Source: UBA6197 sp047638075
GTDB taxonomy: Bacteria > Pseudomonadota > Alphaproteobacteria > Rhodobacterales > Rhodobacteraceae
Direction of reading: 5' to 3'
NCBI RefSeq assembly: GCF_047638075.1
Contig: NZ_JBLJBV010000042.1
Location: forward strand, 1 to 64,000
DNA length: 64,000 nt
Shown here: positions 43,483 through 50,343 of the stretch, piece by piece
How positions within the stretch are numbered: the stretch's first letter is position 1
How the letters are laid out: each line of letters starts with the position of its first letter
Position numbers and translations under genes: made by a program
Notes under the pieces: model-generated
Told to the model about the DNA's origin: nothing
What the model saw: the letters and a program-made list of their open reading frames with translations, nothing else
Databases searched by the model: none

Positions 43483-44091
43483 ATGGACCTGCAAAAGTAC
43501 AACCAAACCTTCAAAAAACTAGCGCCTGCCGGCTTTTATGTCGCCTTGCGGGTCGGATATTCATTTCCCGAACAAGATCTGAACTGGTTACCCGATCCTT
43601 GGGTCGAGGCCTATACCGCGCGCGGTCTGGTGGTGCATGATCCGGTGATGAAATGGGTCTACAGCCAAACGGGTATAACCCGCTGGGACGCCATCCGTTT
43701 ACCCGACCCAGCCGGCGTTTTTGCTTTGGCGCGATCGTTGGGTCTGCGTTTTGGGGCAACCGGAACCATTTCACGCCCCGAGGATGCCGGTTCGCGCAGC
43801 TATGGCACGTTTTTCAGGGCGGATCGCGACTTCAGCGATAGTGAGCTGACCGCATTTCTGGATATGCTGACCCAGCTTCACACCCGCACAACCCACCTGC
43901 CAGACCTTACCCCCGCCGAGATAACCGCCCTTAGAATGCAGGCACGCGGCCTGCGTACCAAACAGATCGCCGCCGAGATCGGCATTTCAGAAAGCGCGGT
44001 CAAGGCCCGCCTGGCCGGCGCGCGGCGCAAACTGGGTGCGCGCAACCCCGCGCAATTGCTCAGCATCGCCACAACGCATCGCCTGATCTGA
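43483..44091 (+). CDS. LuxR-family quorum-sensing regulator
   Basis: A 202-residue regulator. The AHL-binding domain keeps PWVEAYTARGLVVHDPVMKW and TGITRWDAIRLPDPAGVFAL (pocket W, Y, D, P, W), and the C-terminal LuxR helix-turn-helix is LTPAEITALRMQARGLRTKQ followed by IAAEIGISESAVKARLAGAR. It is somewhat short for the family (about 230-250) because the binding domain is compact. Downstream on the same strand is luxI, but a 3.35 kb integrated element now lies between them. It is the probable receptor for the AHL made by that synthase. Confidence 0.9.
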   Translation: MDLQKYNQTFKKLAPAGFYVALRVGYSFPEQDLNWLPDPWVEAYTARGLVVHDPVMKWVYSQTGITRWDAIRLPDPAGVFALARSLGLRFGATGTISRPEDAGSRSYGTFFRADRDFSDSELTAFLDMLTQLHTRTTHLPDLTPAEITALRMQARGLRTKQIAAEIGISESAVKARLAGARRKLGARNPAQLLSIATTHRLI

Positions 44092-44164
44092 TCCCCGGCA
44101 CTACATCACACTCAAAGCGCTAATATTATTTGATTAATACAACCTTAAAGATGTTCAGATTGCC

Positions 44165-44176
44165 TCCGTCAAAAGG
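44165..44176. other. Left attachment site core (attL)
   Basis: TCCGTCAAAAGG, preceded by GCC and followed by GCTGTG. An identical 12-mer lies at 47510-47521. It is 73 bp past the luxR stop. The 44092-44164 segment left of it (AT-rich, with TTGATTAATACAAC) is likely the original upstream region of luxI. Confidence 0.7.
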
Positions 44177-44270
44177 GCTGTGCGGGACAAACCACACCTG
44201 CTAAGACCCTCGGAAGTCCCTTATATATCAACACTTTAACCAACAATGCGTCCCGTCGCTAAATCTGGCG

Positions 44271-44300
44271 TGTGTACCTGACGTGGTGATTATGTGTACC
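44271..44300 (+). promoter_or_regulatory. Left pair of candidate integrase arm-type sites
   Basis: TGTGTACC occurs at 44271-44278 and 44293-44300, 22 bases apart (two helical turns), about 95-125 bp inside the left core. The same 8-mer occurs twice near the right core on the same strand. Paired motifs near both ends are what tyrosine recombinases such as lambda Int use as arm sites. Confidence 0.6.
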
Positions 44301-44400
44301 ACATGAGTAGAACACAGGAAGGGTCTGCGTCAACAAAGCAGTAGCTATTTCCGCGCGGGGGTTGATAGTCTCAAATTGTATTTCGGAGGAACCCACACAA

Positions 44401-44722
44401 TGGCAATGAAATTCAGCAAGCGGATTAAGGTCGCCCCGGCGTTCGGATCAACTTAGGCAAGGGCGGGATCAGTACAACAATCGGCCCGCGTGGCACTTCT
44501 GTGAACATCGGGAAGAAAGGCACCCACCTTAACACAGGCATCCCCGGAACAGGATTATCCGCCCGCACCAAGATAGCGGATGGCAAGGCAGGTGAGAACT
44601 CTCCTCCGAAGGTTGCCCCGCCAGAGGTCAAGAAGGAGGGAGGAAACTTCTTTACCATTGCGGGGGGGATTACCGGGGGACTAGCCGCACTCGGTTTTTT
44701 AGTCTGGCTCCTTTTCCTTTGA
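44401..44722 (+). pseudogene. DUF4236 domain protein gene with a frameshift
   Basis: ATG 44401, behind CGGAGGA, encodes MAMKFSKRIKVAP, then the frame fails at about 44440 (TAG at 44455-44457). In the next frame the family sequence resumes as VRINLGKGGISTTIGPRGTS, then VNIGKKGTHLNTGIPGTGLS, the DUF4236 signature. One missing G near 44440 would restore a 107-codon gene. The C-terminus is a hydrophobic helix (FTIAGGITGGLAALGFLVWL). DUF4236 proteins are small, often element-borne and of unknown function. The lesion may be real decay or a sequencing error. Confidence 0.75.
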
Positions 44723-44769
44723 TCCAACACCCTGAGAGGCCCTCAATCACCCGTAGGAGCCTCTAGGGG

Positions 44770-45096
44770 GCACGGCACAGCCTCCCACAGGCCCAACTAG
44801 GGCTTCCGGCATACAATGTGCCCAGATGCGCCTTAAGGCCCCTCTACGACTCTGTAGCACCTTATGGGGACTGGTTCACTGTTGGACCTACTTCGTAGGT
44901 AGGTGGTAGGCTCGGGGGAACCTCTAGGAGACGCTGAGAGGCACCGCACAGCCTCCCACAGGCCCAAGTAGGGCTTCCGGCATACAATGTGCCCAGATGC
45001 ACCTGAAGGCCCCTCTATGACTCTGTAGCACCTGAAGGCCCCCTCTGTAGCACCTTATGGGGACTGGTTCACTGTTGGACCTACTTCGTAGGTAAG
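44770..45096. repeat. 171-bp imperfect tandem duplication
   Basis: A unit starting GCACGGCACAGCCTCCCACA at 44770 recurs as GCACCGCACAGCCTCCCACA at 44941, offset 171 bp. Both contain TTCCGGCATACAATGTGCCC, a CTCTGTAGCACCT block, and the hairpin ACCTACTTCGTAGGT (6-bp stem, loop TTC). The second unit has an inner duplication of CTCTGTAGCACCT. With 44723-44769 and 45097-45304 this makes a 580-bp region without genes. It could be a recognition or packaging region, or structured RNA. Confidence 0.75.
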
Positions 45097-45304
45097 GACA
45101 CTATTCAGGCCCCAATTCAAACCAAACACCCAACCCCCAATCGCCCCTTTCGTCCCGGCATCGGGATTACACCGACACGCCGCCGAACAGGTCCCCATAA
45201 GGGGATTAAATTGAATATTTACAAGTAGTTAACCGCTCTTACATAGTGACGCTATGCAGCGCAATTCCGCGTCCGCATACCCCGAACCCAAGGAGCAATT
45301 CACC

Positions 45305-45526
45305 ATGCCAATGACCATTTTAGACCACCTCTGTGGGGCCGCTGATACACTCGACAGCAACGCCCACGCCCACGGGCTTCCCCACACCACGCGAGACAAC
45401 ATGCGGACCCTCAGGATCGCCGCAGACAGCCTCTACGATGCCGCAGAACGCATCAGCCAAGGGGAACCGATAGACGCCCCAGAAGTGGCCTTTGCCCTGT
45501 CCATGGCGGTGACGGGGATACTCTAG
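45305..45526 (+). CDS. Small hypothetical protein of the element (73 residues)
   Basis: ATG 45305 follows AAGGAG (45290-45295), so translation is likely. Sequence MPMTILDHLCGAADTLDSNA, then HAHGLPHTTRDNMRTLRIAA, is helical with no membrane segment. It resembles the small unassigned proteins of phages and satellites. It is first of three closely spaced small ORFs; the next can begin at a GTG overlapping its TAG. Confidence 0.6.
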   Translation: MPMTILDHLCGAADTLDSNAHAHGLPHTTRDNMRTLRIAADSLYDAAERISQGEPIDAPEVAFALSMAVTGIL

Positions 45527-45531
45527 TGACC

Positions 45532-45672
45532 ATGAGGCACCATGACCGGAACTATGACAGCTTCGTCCCGATGCGTCTTGTTGATGCGGCCCGCCCCGGT
45601 GTTCGCCGCAGAGAGAAAAACCAGAGGGTGAAAGCCTATAGGGAAGCCAAGAAAGGAGCCTTGGCAACATGA
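45532..45672 (+). CDS. Very small basic protein of the element (46 residues)
   Basis: ATG 45532 (or GTG 45526, overlapping the previous stop) encodes MRHHDRNYDSFVPMRLVDAA, then a strongly basic end RRREKNQRVKAYREAKKG. It has about 13 Arg/Lys in 46 residues, so it may bind DNA or RNA. Its TGA overlaps the next ATG (ATGA at 45669), showing coupling. Confidence 0.45.
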   Translation: MRHHDRNYDSFVPMRLVDAARPGVRRREKNQRVKAYREAKKGALAT

Positions 45673-45860
45673 GCGCCGACTACAGCTTATTCGCTTTGGC
45701 CCCCATCAATGTGCAAGGGAGGGGGGAAGTTGCCCCTAAGGGATACGTTACGCCCGCCCAGCGCGACCAGATGGAGGCACAGAAAGGGAGGGGGGAGAAC
45801 TCGACAGAGGACGCCCAACTTCCCCACCTCGCCCCTTACCCCCACGACACCCCGACATAG
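45669..45860 (+). CDS. Small hypothetical protein of the element (63 residues)
   Basis: ATG 45669 overlaps the previous TGA and follows AAAGGAG. Sequence MSADYSLFALAPINVQGRGE, with a polar, Pro-rich tail ending PHDTPT. No known domain. It ends 20 bp before the large inverted repeat that faces the convergent integrase gene. Confidence 0.45.
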   Translation: MSADYSLFALAPINVQGRGEVAPKGYVTPAQRDQMEAQKGRGENSTEDAQLPHLAPYPHDTPT

Positions 45861-45879
45861 CCCTCTACGCCCCTTAGAC

Positions 45880-46020
45880 GCGCCCCTACAGCCCCTCTAA
45901 AGCTGCACCTAGCCAACACCTTGCCGGGATGGTTTTTCGTTCCTTTTCCTCGCCCTGTAAGGTGCCCTGATATTGGGGTCAGGGCGGTTAGGTGCAGCTT
46001 TAGAGGGGCTGAAGGGGCGC
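45880..46020. terminator. 32-bp inverted repeat between convergent genes
   Basis: Arms at 45880-45911 and 45989-46020 match with one mismatch in 32; the inner 23 bp (45889-45911 with 45989-46011) are perfect. The 77-bp loop holds nested dyads: CACCTT-...-AAGGTG, and GCCCTGA-N8-TCAGGGC (about 45964-45985). The right arm ends 1 bp from the integrase stop (46022), and the left arm is 19 bp from the end of the small ORF cluster, so a bidirectional terminator is the simplest reading. The size is far above what termination needs, so a cruciform with a role in recombination or replication is possible. Confidence 0.65.
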
Positions 46021-46021
46021 T

Positions 46022-47419
46022 TTAGGTAACGCCCAGCGCCCTTTTCATTGCCCTTGTCGTTGACCTCAACTTAGCTGCATCCCCGCCATAAACCCGATCA
46101 CCGACACCTTCCAGCGCGTGACCAAGGATAAGGTTCTGATCCAGTTGTGAGACCTCCGCCAGCACCAGCTTATCTTTCATGTTATGCCGCAGGGAGTGGA
46201 CAACGTGCTTGGGGTCTCTTGTCACTGCCCTCAGGTGCTTCATCAGCGCCACAGAGACCGCAGAGGACCCCCTAGCGCGGCCATAAGTGGGGAACAGAAG
46301 CACATGACCCTCCGCCAGCTTCACCGCCTCCTTGGCGGCTTCTAGGGCATCCCCGACAAGCGGCACATAGCGACGTGAGGCATTGGTCTTGATCCTCCTA
46401 GCCTCATGCCACGTCACCCGAAGGCTGGGCAATTCGCCTGTAATGTCCACGTCCTCGACTCTCAGCCCCGTAATCTCTGCCAAGCGGCACCCTGTTCCCT
46501 CTAGGAGACGCCAGATCAACGGTAGGGGATACCCCGCAGCCCCAAGAATACGCTTCCTTGCGCCCTGTAGGATATGCGGCGGCAGAGGGTCGCGTTTCTC
46601 CCTCTCCGAGGATTGGCCCCGCGTAGACCCCACAGGAAGATTGTTGAACGGGTTTTGAAAGGTTCCGGGCAATAGGCTTTCGGTTGCTGCGTGGTTGATG
46701 ATCGCCCTGAGGTCGTTGAGGTATCGCCGCACAGAGGAGGGGCTAATCCTCTTACCGTCGGATTTGATCCGATCAAGCATGTGGTCCCGAACCTTACGGG
46801 CATCTTCGCGGGTTAACTCGATCAACACGGGGTCCCGCCCGCCTAGCGCCGCCCGTACCATCCCGACCACAAGATTAACCTGCCCCTCAAAGCGGCGCAT
46901 GTCCTCAGAGGGTTCAACGCCCCTCCGCTCCTTCAGGTACAGCGTCCGGGCATCCTCAAGGGTGTATTCGGGTTGCCCTCTAGGTGCCGCAGGCCCACCC
47001 CGCAGAAGATTGATTGTATGTCTGTCCACCGCAGTTGCGCCGATGGGGTCCAGCGTCTCAGGATCACGGGGATATTGTACGGCGATGGCCTCTGCCGCTG
47101 CGTCCCGTATTATCCACCGGGTCCCCTCAGGGGCCAATGATGCGGCACGGGCAAGCGCCACTTCAAACGCTTGACGCTCTGTAAGATCGCCCCTGTCAGC
47201 GGCCACGCTCTGCGCCCCACCCTGAATAGCGTCTGCTATCTCCTTTTCAACCTGTGCATGGAACCTCGGGTATGCGGCAAGCGCCTCCCGCTCACTGTCC
47301 CCCAGCGACCCCTTAAACTCCAACTTGGAGATAATCTCAGCGACCGCTTTGGGGACTCTACGGCGATACTGCCAGCGCCCCGCTTTGGTCCGTCGAACAT
47401 ACTTCAAAACAAGCCCCAT
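46022..47419 (-). CDS. int: Tyrosine recombinase/integrase
   Basis: A 465-residue phage-type integrase. The C-terminal catalytic domain contains GTGCRLAEITGLRVED (Arg I), RIKTNASRRYVPLV (the beta-hairpin lysine region), HVVHSLRHNMKDKL (H-x-x-R), GHALEGVGDRVYGG (third His and the nucleophilic Tyr). The N-terminus YVRRTKAGRWQYRRRVPKAV resembles the DUF6538/arm-binding domains of such integrases. Its start codon overlaps one of the TGTGTACC motifs, so binding by Int could repress its own gene. It reads away from attR into the inverted repeat. All catalytic residues are present, so it may be active. Confidence 0.93.
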   Translation of the reverse strand: MGLVLKYVRRTKAGRWQYRRRVPKAVAEIISKLEFKGSLGDSEREALAAYPRFHAQVEKEIADAIQGGAQSVAADRGDLTERQAFEVALARAASLAPEGTRWIIRDAAAEAIAVQYPRDPETLDPIGATAVDRHTINLLRGGPAAPRGQPEYTLEDARTLYLKERRGVEPSEDMRRFEGQVNLVVGMVRAALGGRDPVLIELTREDARKVRDHMLDRIKSDGKRISPSSVRRYLNDLRAIINHAATESLLPGTFQNPFNNLPVGSTRGQSSEREKRDPLPPHILQGARKRILGAAGYPLPLIWRLLEGTGCRLAEITGLRVEDVDITGELPSLRVTWHEARRIKTNASRRYVPLVGDALEAAKEAVKLAEGHVLLFPTYGRARGSSAVSVALMKHLRAVTRDPKHVVHSLRHNMKDKLVLAEVSQLDQNLILGHALEGVGDRVYGGDAAKLRSTTRAMKRALGVT

Positions 47420-47449
47420 GTGTACCTCGTGTGTGTCTGTTTGTGTACC
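47419..47449 (+). promoter_or_regulatory. Right pair of candidate integrase arm-type sites
   Basis: TGTGTACC at 47419-47426 and 47442-47449, 23 bases apart, 61-91 bp inside the right core and in the same orientation as the left pair. The first begins at the integrase start codon, and the second lies in its probable promoter. Confidence 0.6.
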
Positions 47450-47509
47450 AGACGGGGCGCAAAGTCACTTAAATTATTGATATATTTCCTTTTCCGTGGG
47501 GAAATCACT

Positions 47510-47521
47510 TCCGTCAAAAGG
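47510..47521. other. Right attachment site core (attR), overlapping the luxI ribosome site
   Basis: TCCGTCAAAAGG, identical to 44165-44176. It continues AGACAATCATG, so the last bases of the repeat (AAAAGG, then AG) are the Shine-Dalgarno sequence of luxI. Insertion here keeps the ribosome site intact but replaces all DNA further upstream. Confidence 0.7.
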
Positions 47522-47529
47522 AGACAATC

Positions 47530-48192
47530 ATGCACAACATTACCTTCGACTTTTCAGATCTTCACCTCCACGGCGCCGCGTTTTACGATTTTCTGGCACT
47601 GCGCAAACAAATCTTTGTCGATCAGCTTGGCTGGGATGTTCCCCATAACGGCACGGTCGAAATGGACCAATACGATACCCCCGTCGCGCATTATTCGGTG
47701 GTTATCCACAACGGCCGCGTTGTGGGCGGTGCGCGGGCAATGCCGACGACTGCGCTTTGGGGACCGCATAGCTATATGCTGCGTGACGCGCATCTGGGCA
47801 AACTTGACCATATCCCGCCAGAGATTTTGCCCCGCGACATCGCCACACCCGAGGTTTGGGAATGTACGCGGCTGGTGATCTCGGACAGTCTCAAGGCACA
47901 AAAAACCCGCGCCACCTGCTTGCGGCTTATCGTGGATGGGTTGGTGACAAGGGCGCGTGGCAATGGTGCGCGCGAAATGATCTGCCTGTCATCCCTGGCG
48001 CTGATGCGGGCGCTGCGACAGACCGGTTACGACGTCCACCGCTACGGGCCCACCTACCGCAACGATGAAGATGGCCGGATCTATGCCGCATTGCGCATGC
48101 CTGCCGAGCTTGCCGATCCAGCCGCGGTTGCGGCGCGAAGGATGGGCATCCAGTCTGTGGCAAACCTTCCTTTGCTTCAGGGCGCCGCCTGA
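47530..48192 (+). CDS. luxI: Acyl-homoserine-lactone synthase (LuxI family)
   Basis: A 220-residue autoinducer synthase making an N-acyl-homoserine lactone from SAM and acyl-ACP. The invariant LuxI residues line up: Arg25, Phe29, Trp35, Glu44, Asp46, Asp49 (LRKQIFVDQLGW, VEMDQYD), Arg69 (GGARAMP), and Glu111/Arg114 (WECTRLV). All active-site positions are intact. It starts 8 bp after the AAAAGGAG of attR. Its upstream DNA is now the integrase promoter region of the element, so native LuxR control is probably lost or replaced while the element is in place. Confidence 0.92.
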   Translation: MHNITFDFSDLHLHGAAFYDFLALRKQIFVDQLGWDVPHNGTVEMDQYDTPVAHYSVVIHNGRVVGGARAMPTTALWGPHSYMLRDAHLGKLDHIPPEILPRDIATPEVWECTRLVISDSLKAQKTRATCLRLIVDGLVTRARGNGAREMICLSSLALMRALRQTGYDVHRYGPTYRNDEDGRIYAALRMPAELADPAAVAARRMGIQSVANLPLLQGAA

Positions 48193-48254
48193 GGGTAGCC
48201 AGAACGCCCCTGCCCGCGCCATAGGCGCACGGCAGCCCTAAAACCGCGCGCCGT

Positions 48255-48683
48255 TCATAGCCGCTGGCGCAGGCGCGTGGCCACCTTTGTCAATTCGCTG
48301 TCGTCAGGGCTTGGCGGCAGCGAAAAGCCGTCAATGCCGTCCTTGAGGTAGGCGGCCGAACTTACATCATGTGGGTGGTGCATCGGCACGATATGCGCAT
48401 GGGCATGCGGCACATGAATGCCCGTGTAAAAGAATGAAACCCGCTCTACCCCCCATTCCCCCTTCATCGCGCGCGCGAACTGCTGGCCCAACGCCATGAT
48501 CCGGGCGCTGGTTGCGGGGGGAATGTCCTCAAACCAGACGTGGTGCTTTTTGGGAATAATCAGCGTGTGGCCGGCCCGGATCGGATGCAGGTCCAGAAAG
48601 GCAAGGCACAGATCATCCTCGTACAGACGATGCGCAGGCAGTTTGCCCGCGACAATCCGGCAGAATATGCAATCGTCGCTCAT
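48255..48683 (-). CDS. HIT family hydrolase
   Basis: A 142-residue histidine-triad nucleotide-binding protein, hydrolysing nucleotide phosphoramidates or dinucleoside polyphosphates. The N-terminal CIFCRIVAGKLPAHRLYEDD has the Cys pair of the Hint-like branch, and HVPHAHAHIVPMHHPHD holds the triad H-x-H-x-H. Start at ATG 48683 matches the family N-terminus (MSDDCIFC). It is convergent with luxI. Confidence 0.92.
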   Translation of the reverse strand: MSDDCIFCRIVAGKLPAHRLYEDDLCLAFLDLHPIRAGHTLIIPKKHHVWFEDIPPATSARIMALGQQFARAMKGEWGVERVSFFYTGIHVPHAHAHIVPMHHPHDVSSAAYLKDGIDGFSLPPSPDDSELTKVATRLRQRL

Positions 48684-48883
48684 TTTCGCCCCCAATATCA
48701 AACGCACTGGCAGCCACGATAAAGCCGCCACCGGGAACCGCAACGCTGATCTGAGACGCCTTTCCTTTGGATTGCTTCAAACTCCGGCAGATTTTCATGG
48801 TTTTTCAAAAGCTGGCATTGCCTTATCGTCTTTGTCGTCACATCCTTGCAGTGATCCGCCGACGCCGAAGCAAAGGACAGGCC

Positions 48884-49651
48884 GTGACCCGAAGCATTGA
48901 TCTGAATTCCGACCTTGGCGAAGGGTTTGGCCCTTGGCCGATGGGTAATGATGCGGCAATGCTGGCGTTGGTCAACAGCGCCAATATCGCCTGCGGCGGC
49001 CATGCGAGTGACCCTGAAACAATGTTTCGCACGCTGTCCCTCGCCGCCGAGCGGGGGGTGAGCGTCGGCGCGCATCCCGGTTACGCCGACCGCGAAGGCT
49101 TTGGCCGCCGCGTGATCCCGATGACCCCCGCCGAAATCAGCCGCATGGTCGCGGCACAAATCGGCGCGCTGATTGGCGTGGCGGCACTGGTGCCGGTCAA
49201 GGTGCGCTACGTCAAGGCGCATGGCGCACTGGCAAACCTGGCCGCCGCCGATGCCTCGGTCGCGGGCGCAATTGTGTCGGCAGTGCGCGCGCTGGACCCC
49301 GATCTGGCGATACTGGCGATTTCCGGCACCCAGTTGGAGGCCGCCGCGCGCGCCGCCGGGGCCGAGGTTTTTTCCGAGATTTTTGCCGACCGCGCTTATC
49401 AGCCAAACGGGCAGTTGGTGCCGCGCAGCCAACCCGGTGCGGTGATCCACGACCCCGATGAGGCGGCAGCCCGGTTGCTGGCGTTTTTGGAAACCGGCCG
49501 GATGCCGGTGACCGAAGGCCCGCCCATCGCCCTTGCGGCACAGTCGATCTGCGTGCATGGCGATGGCGCCAGCGCCGTCGAAATGGCGCGCCAGATCCGC
49601 ACCCGGCTGGCCGCAGCGGGGGTGACGCTTGCCCCGTTCATCGCGCCCTGA
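48884..49651 (+). CDS. pxpA: 5-oxoprolinase subunit A (LamB/YcsF family)
   Basis: A 255-residue LamB/YcsF protein, part of the ATP-dependent 5-oxoprolinase PxpABC that turns 5-oxoproline into glutamate. It begins at GTG 48884 after AAAGGAC: SIDLNSDLGEGFGPWPMGND, then ANIACGGHASDPETM, GVSVGAHPGYADREGFGRR and VRYVKAHGALAN, all family hallmarks. Its stop overlaps the pxpB start by one base. Confidence 0.94.
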   Translation: MTRSIDLNSDLGEGFGPWPMGNDAAMLALVNSANIACGGHASDPETMFRTLSLAAERGVSVGAHPGYADREGFGRRVIPMTPAEISRMVAAQIGALIGVAALVPVKVRYVKAHGALANLAAADASVAGAIVSAVRALDPDLAILAISGTQLEAAARAAGAEVFSEIFADRAYQPNGQLVPRSQPGAVIHDPDEAAARLLAFLETGRMPVTEGPPIALAAQSICVHGDGASAVEMARQIRTRLAAAGVTLAPFIAP

Positions 49652-50343
49652 TGATGGCTGATCCGCGCTTCATCCCGGTTGCCGACCATGCGCTTTTGGT
49701 CGAATTTGCCACGGAAATATCTGATGCCGCCAACGCCGCCGTGCGCGCGCTGGACCGTGCGCTGGCAGCCGATCCGCCCAAGGGCCTGCGCGAGGTGGTG
49801 CCCGCCTTCGTCAACCTTCTGGTCGATTTCGACCCGGATCTGACTGATCACAGCACGGTCGAGGCTGCCGTGCGCGGCCGTTTGTCCATCCCCGCGACCA
49901 AGGCCCCCGCCGCCACGACACGCGTGGTCGAGGTGTGCTATGATCCTGATCTGGCGCGCGATCTGGCCGCCGTTGCCGCCGCCACCGGGCTGGAGGACGA
50001 GGCGGTAATTAAGGCGCATCTGGCCGGGGATTACCGCGTGTTCATGTATGGCTTTGCGCCGGGCTACGCCTATCTGGCCGGGGTTCCGCCCGCGATCCGG
50101 GTGCCGCGCAAACCCGCACCGCTGCGCGGGATCACGGCGGGCAGCGTGCTGATTGCGGGGCCGCAATGCCTTGTAACCACGCTGACGATGCCCACCGGCT
50201 GGTCGATCATCGGCCGCTCGCCCACGCAGATACTCTGCGATGATCCGGCCCGCCCGTTCCTGTTTGACGTGGGCGACCGGGTCAGTTTCAAACGTATCGA
50301 CCGCGCCACGTTCGAGCGCGCGCAAAAGGTGGGGCAGCCATGA
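49651..50343 (+). CDS. pxpB: 5-oxoprolinase subunit B
   Basis: A 230-residue KipI/PxpB protein. Key features are the N-terminal DHALLVEFATEISDAANAAV, VEVCYDPDLARDLAAVAAAT, and the C-terminal cyclophilin-like core FMYGFAPGYAYLAGVPPAIR with GSVLIAGPQCLVTTLTMPTG. In Bacillus the homologous KipI inhibits a kinase, but with A and C next door the oxoprolinase role is the better call. It overlaps pxpC by 4 bp. Confidence 0.93.
   Translation: MMADPRFIPVADHALLVEFATEISDAANAAVRALDRALAADPPKGLREVVPAFVNLLVDFDPDLTDHSTVEAAVRGRLSIPATKAPAATTRVVEVCYDPDLARDLAAVAAATGLEDEAVIKAHLAGDYRVFMYGFAPGYAYLAGVPPAIRVPRKPAPLRGITAGSVLIAGPQCLVTTLTMPTGWSIIGRSPTQILCDDPARPFLFDVGDRVSFKRIDRATFERAQKVGQP

Larger units (their letters stand above)
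44165..47521. mobile_element. 3.35 kb integrated element between luxR and luxI
   Basis: Bounded by the direct repeat TCCGTCAAAAGG (44165-44176 and 47510-47521; 3345 bp apart). It contains a tyrosine recombinase at the right end, two TGTGTACC motifs near each end, a frameshifted DUF4236 gene, a tandem duplication, three small ORFs and a large inverted repeat. No replication, capsid or conjugation gene is recognisable, so it would be a minimal integrative or satellite element that could depend on a helper. Word use inside (CCTCTAGG, GCCCCTCTA) differs from the flanking genes. Joining the flanks at the repeat restores a normal luxR-luxI gap of about 100 bp. Confidence 0.78.

Noticed and set aside
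44092..44164. Searching for a lux box in the native luxI upstream DNA left of attL
   Set aside because: Only AT-rich promoter-like sequence is visible; no convincing 18-20 bp dyad of the LuxR type, so no operator is claimed.
44770..45096. Tandem repeats considered as a CRISPR array
   Set aside because: Only two units of about 171 bp, with no short repeat/unique spacer alternation and no cas genes.
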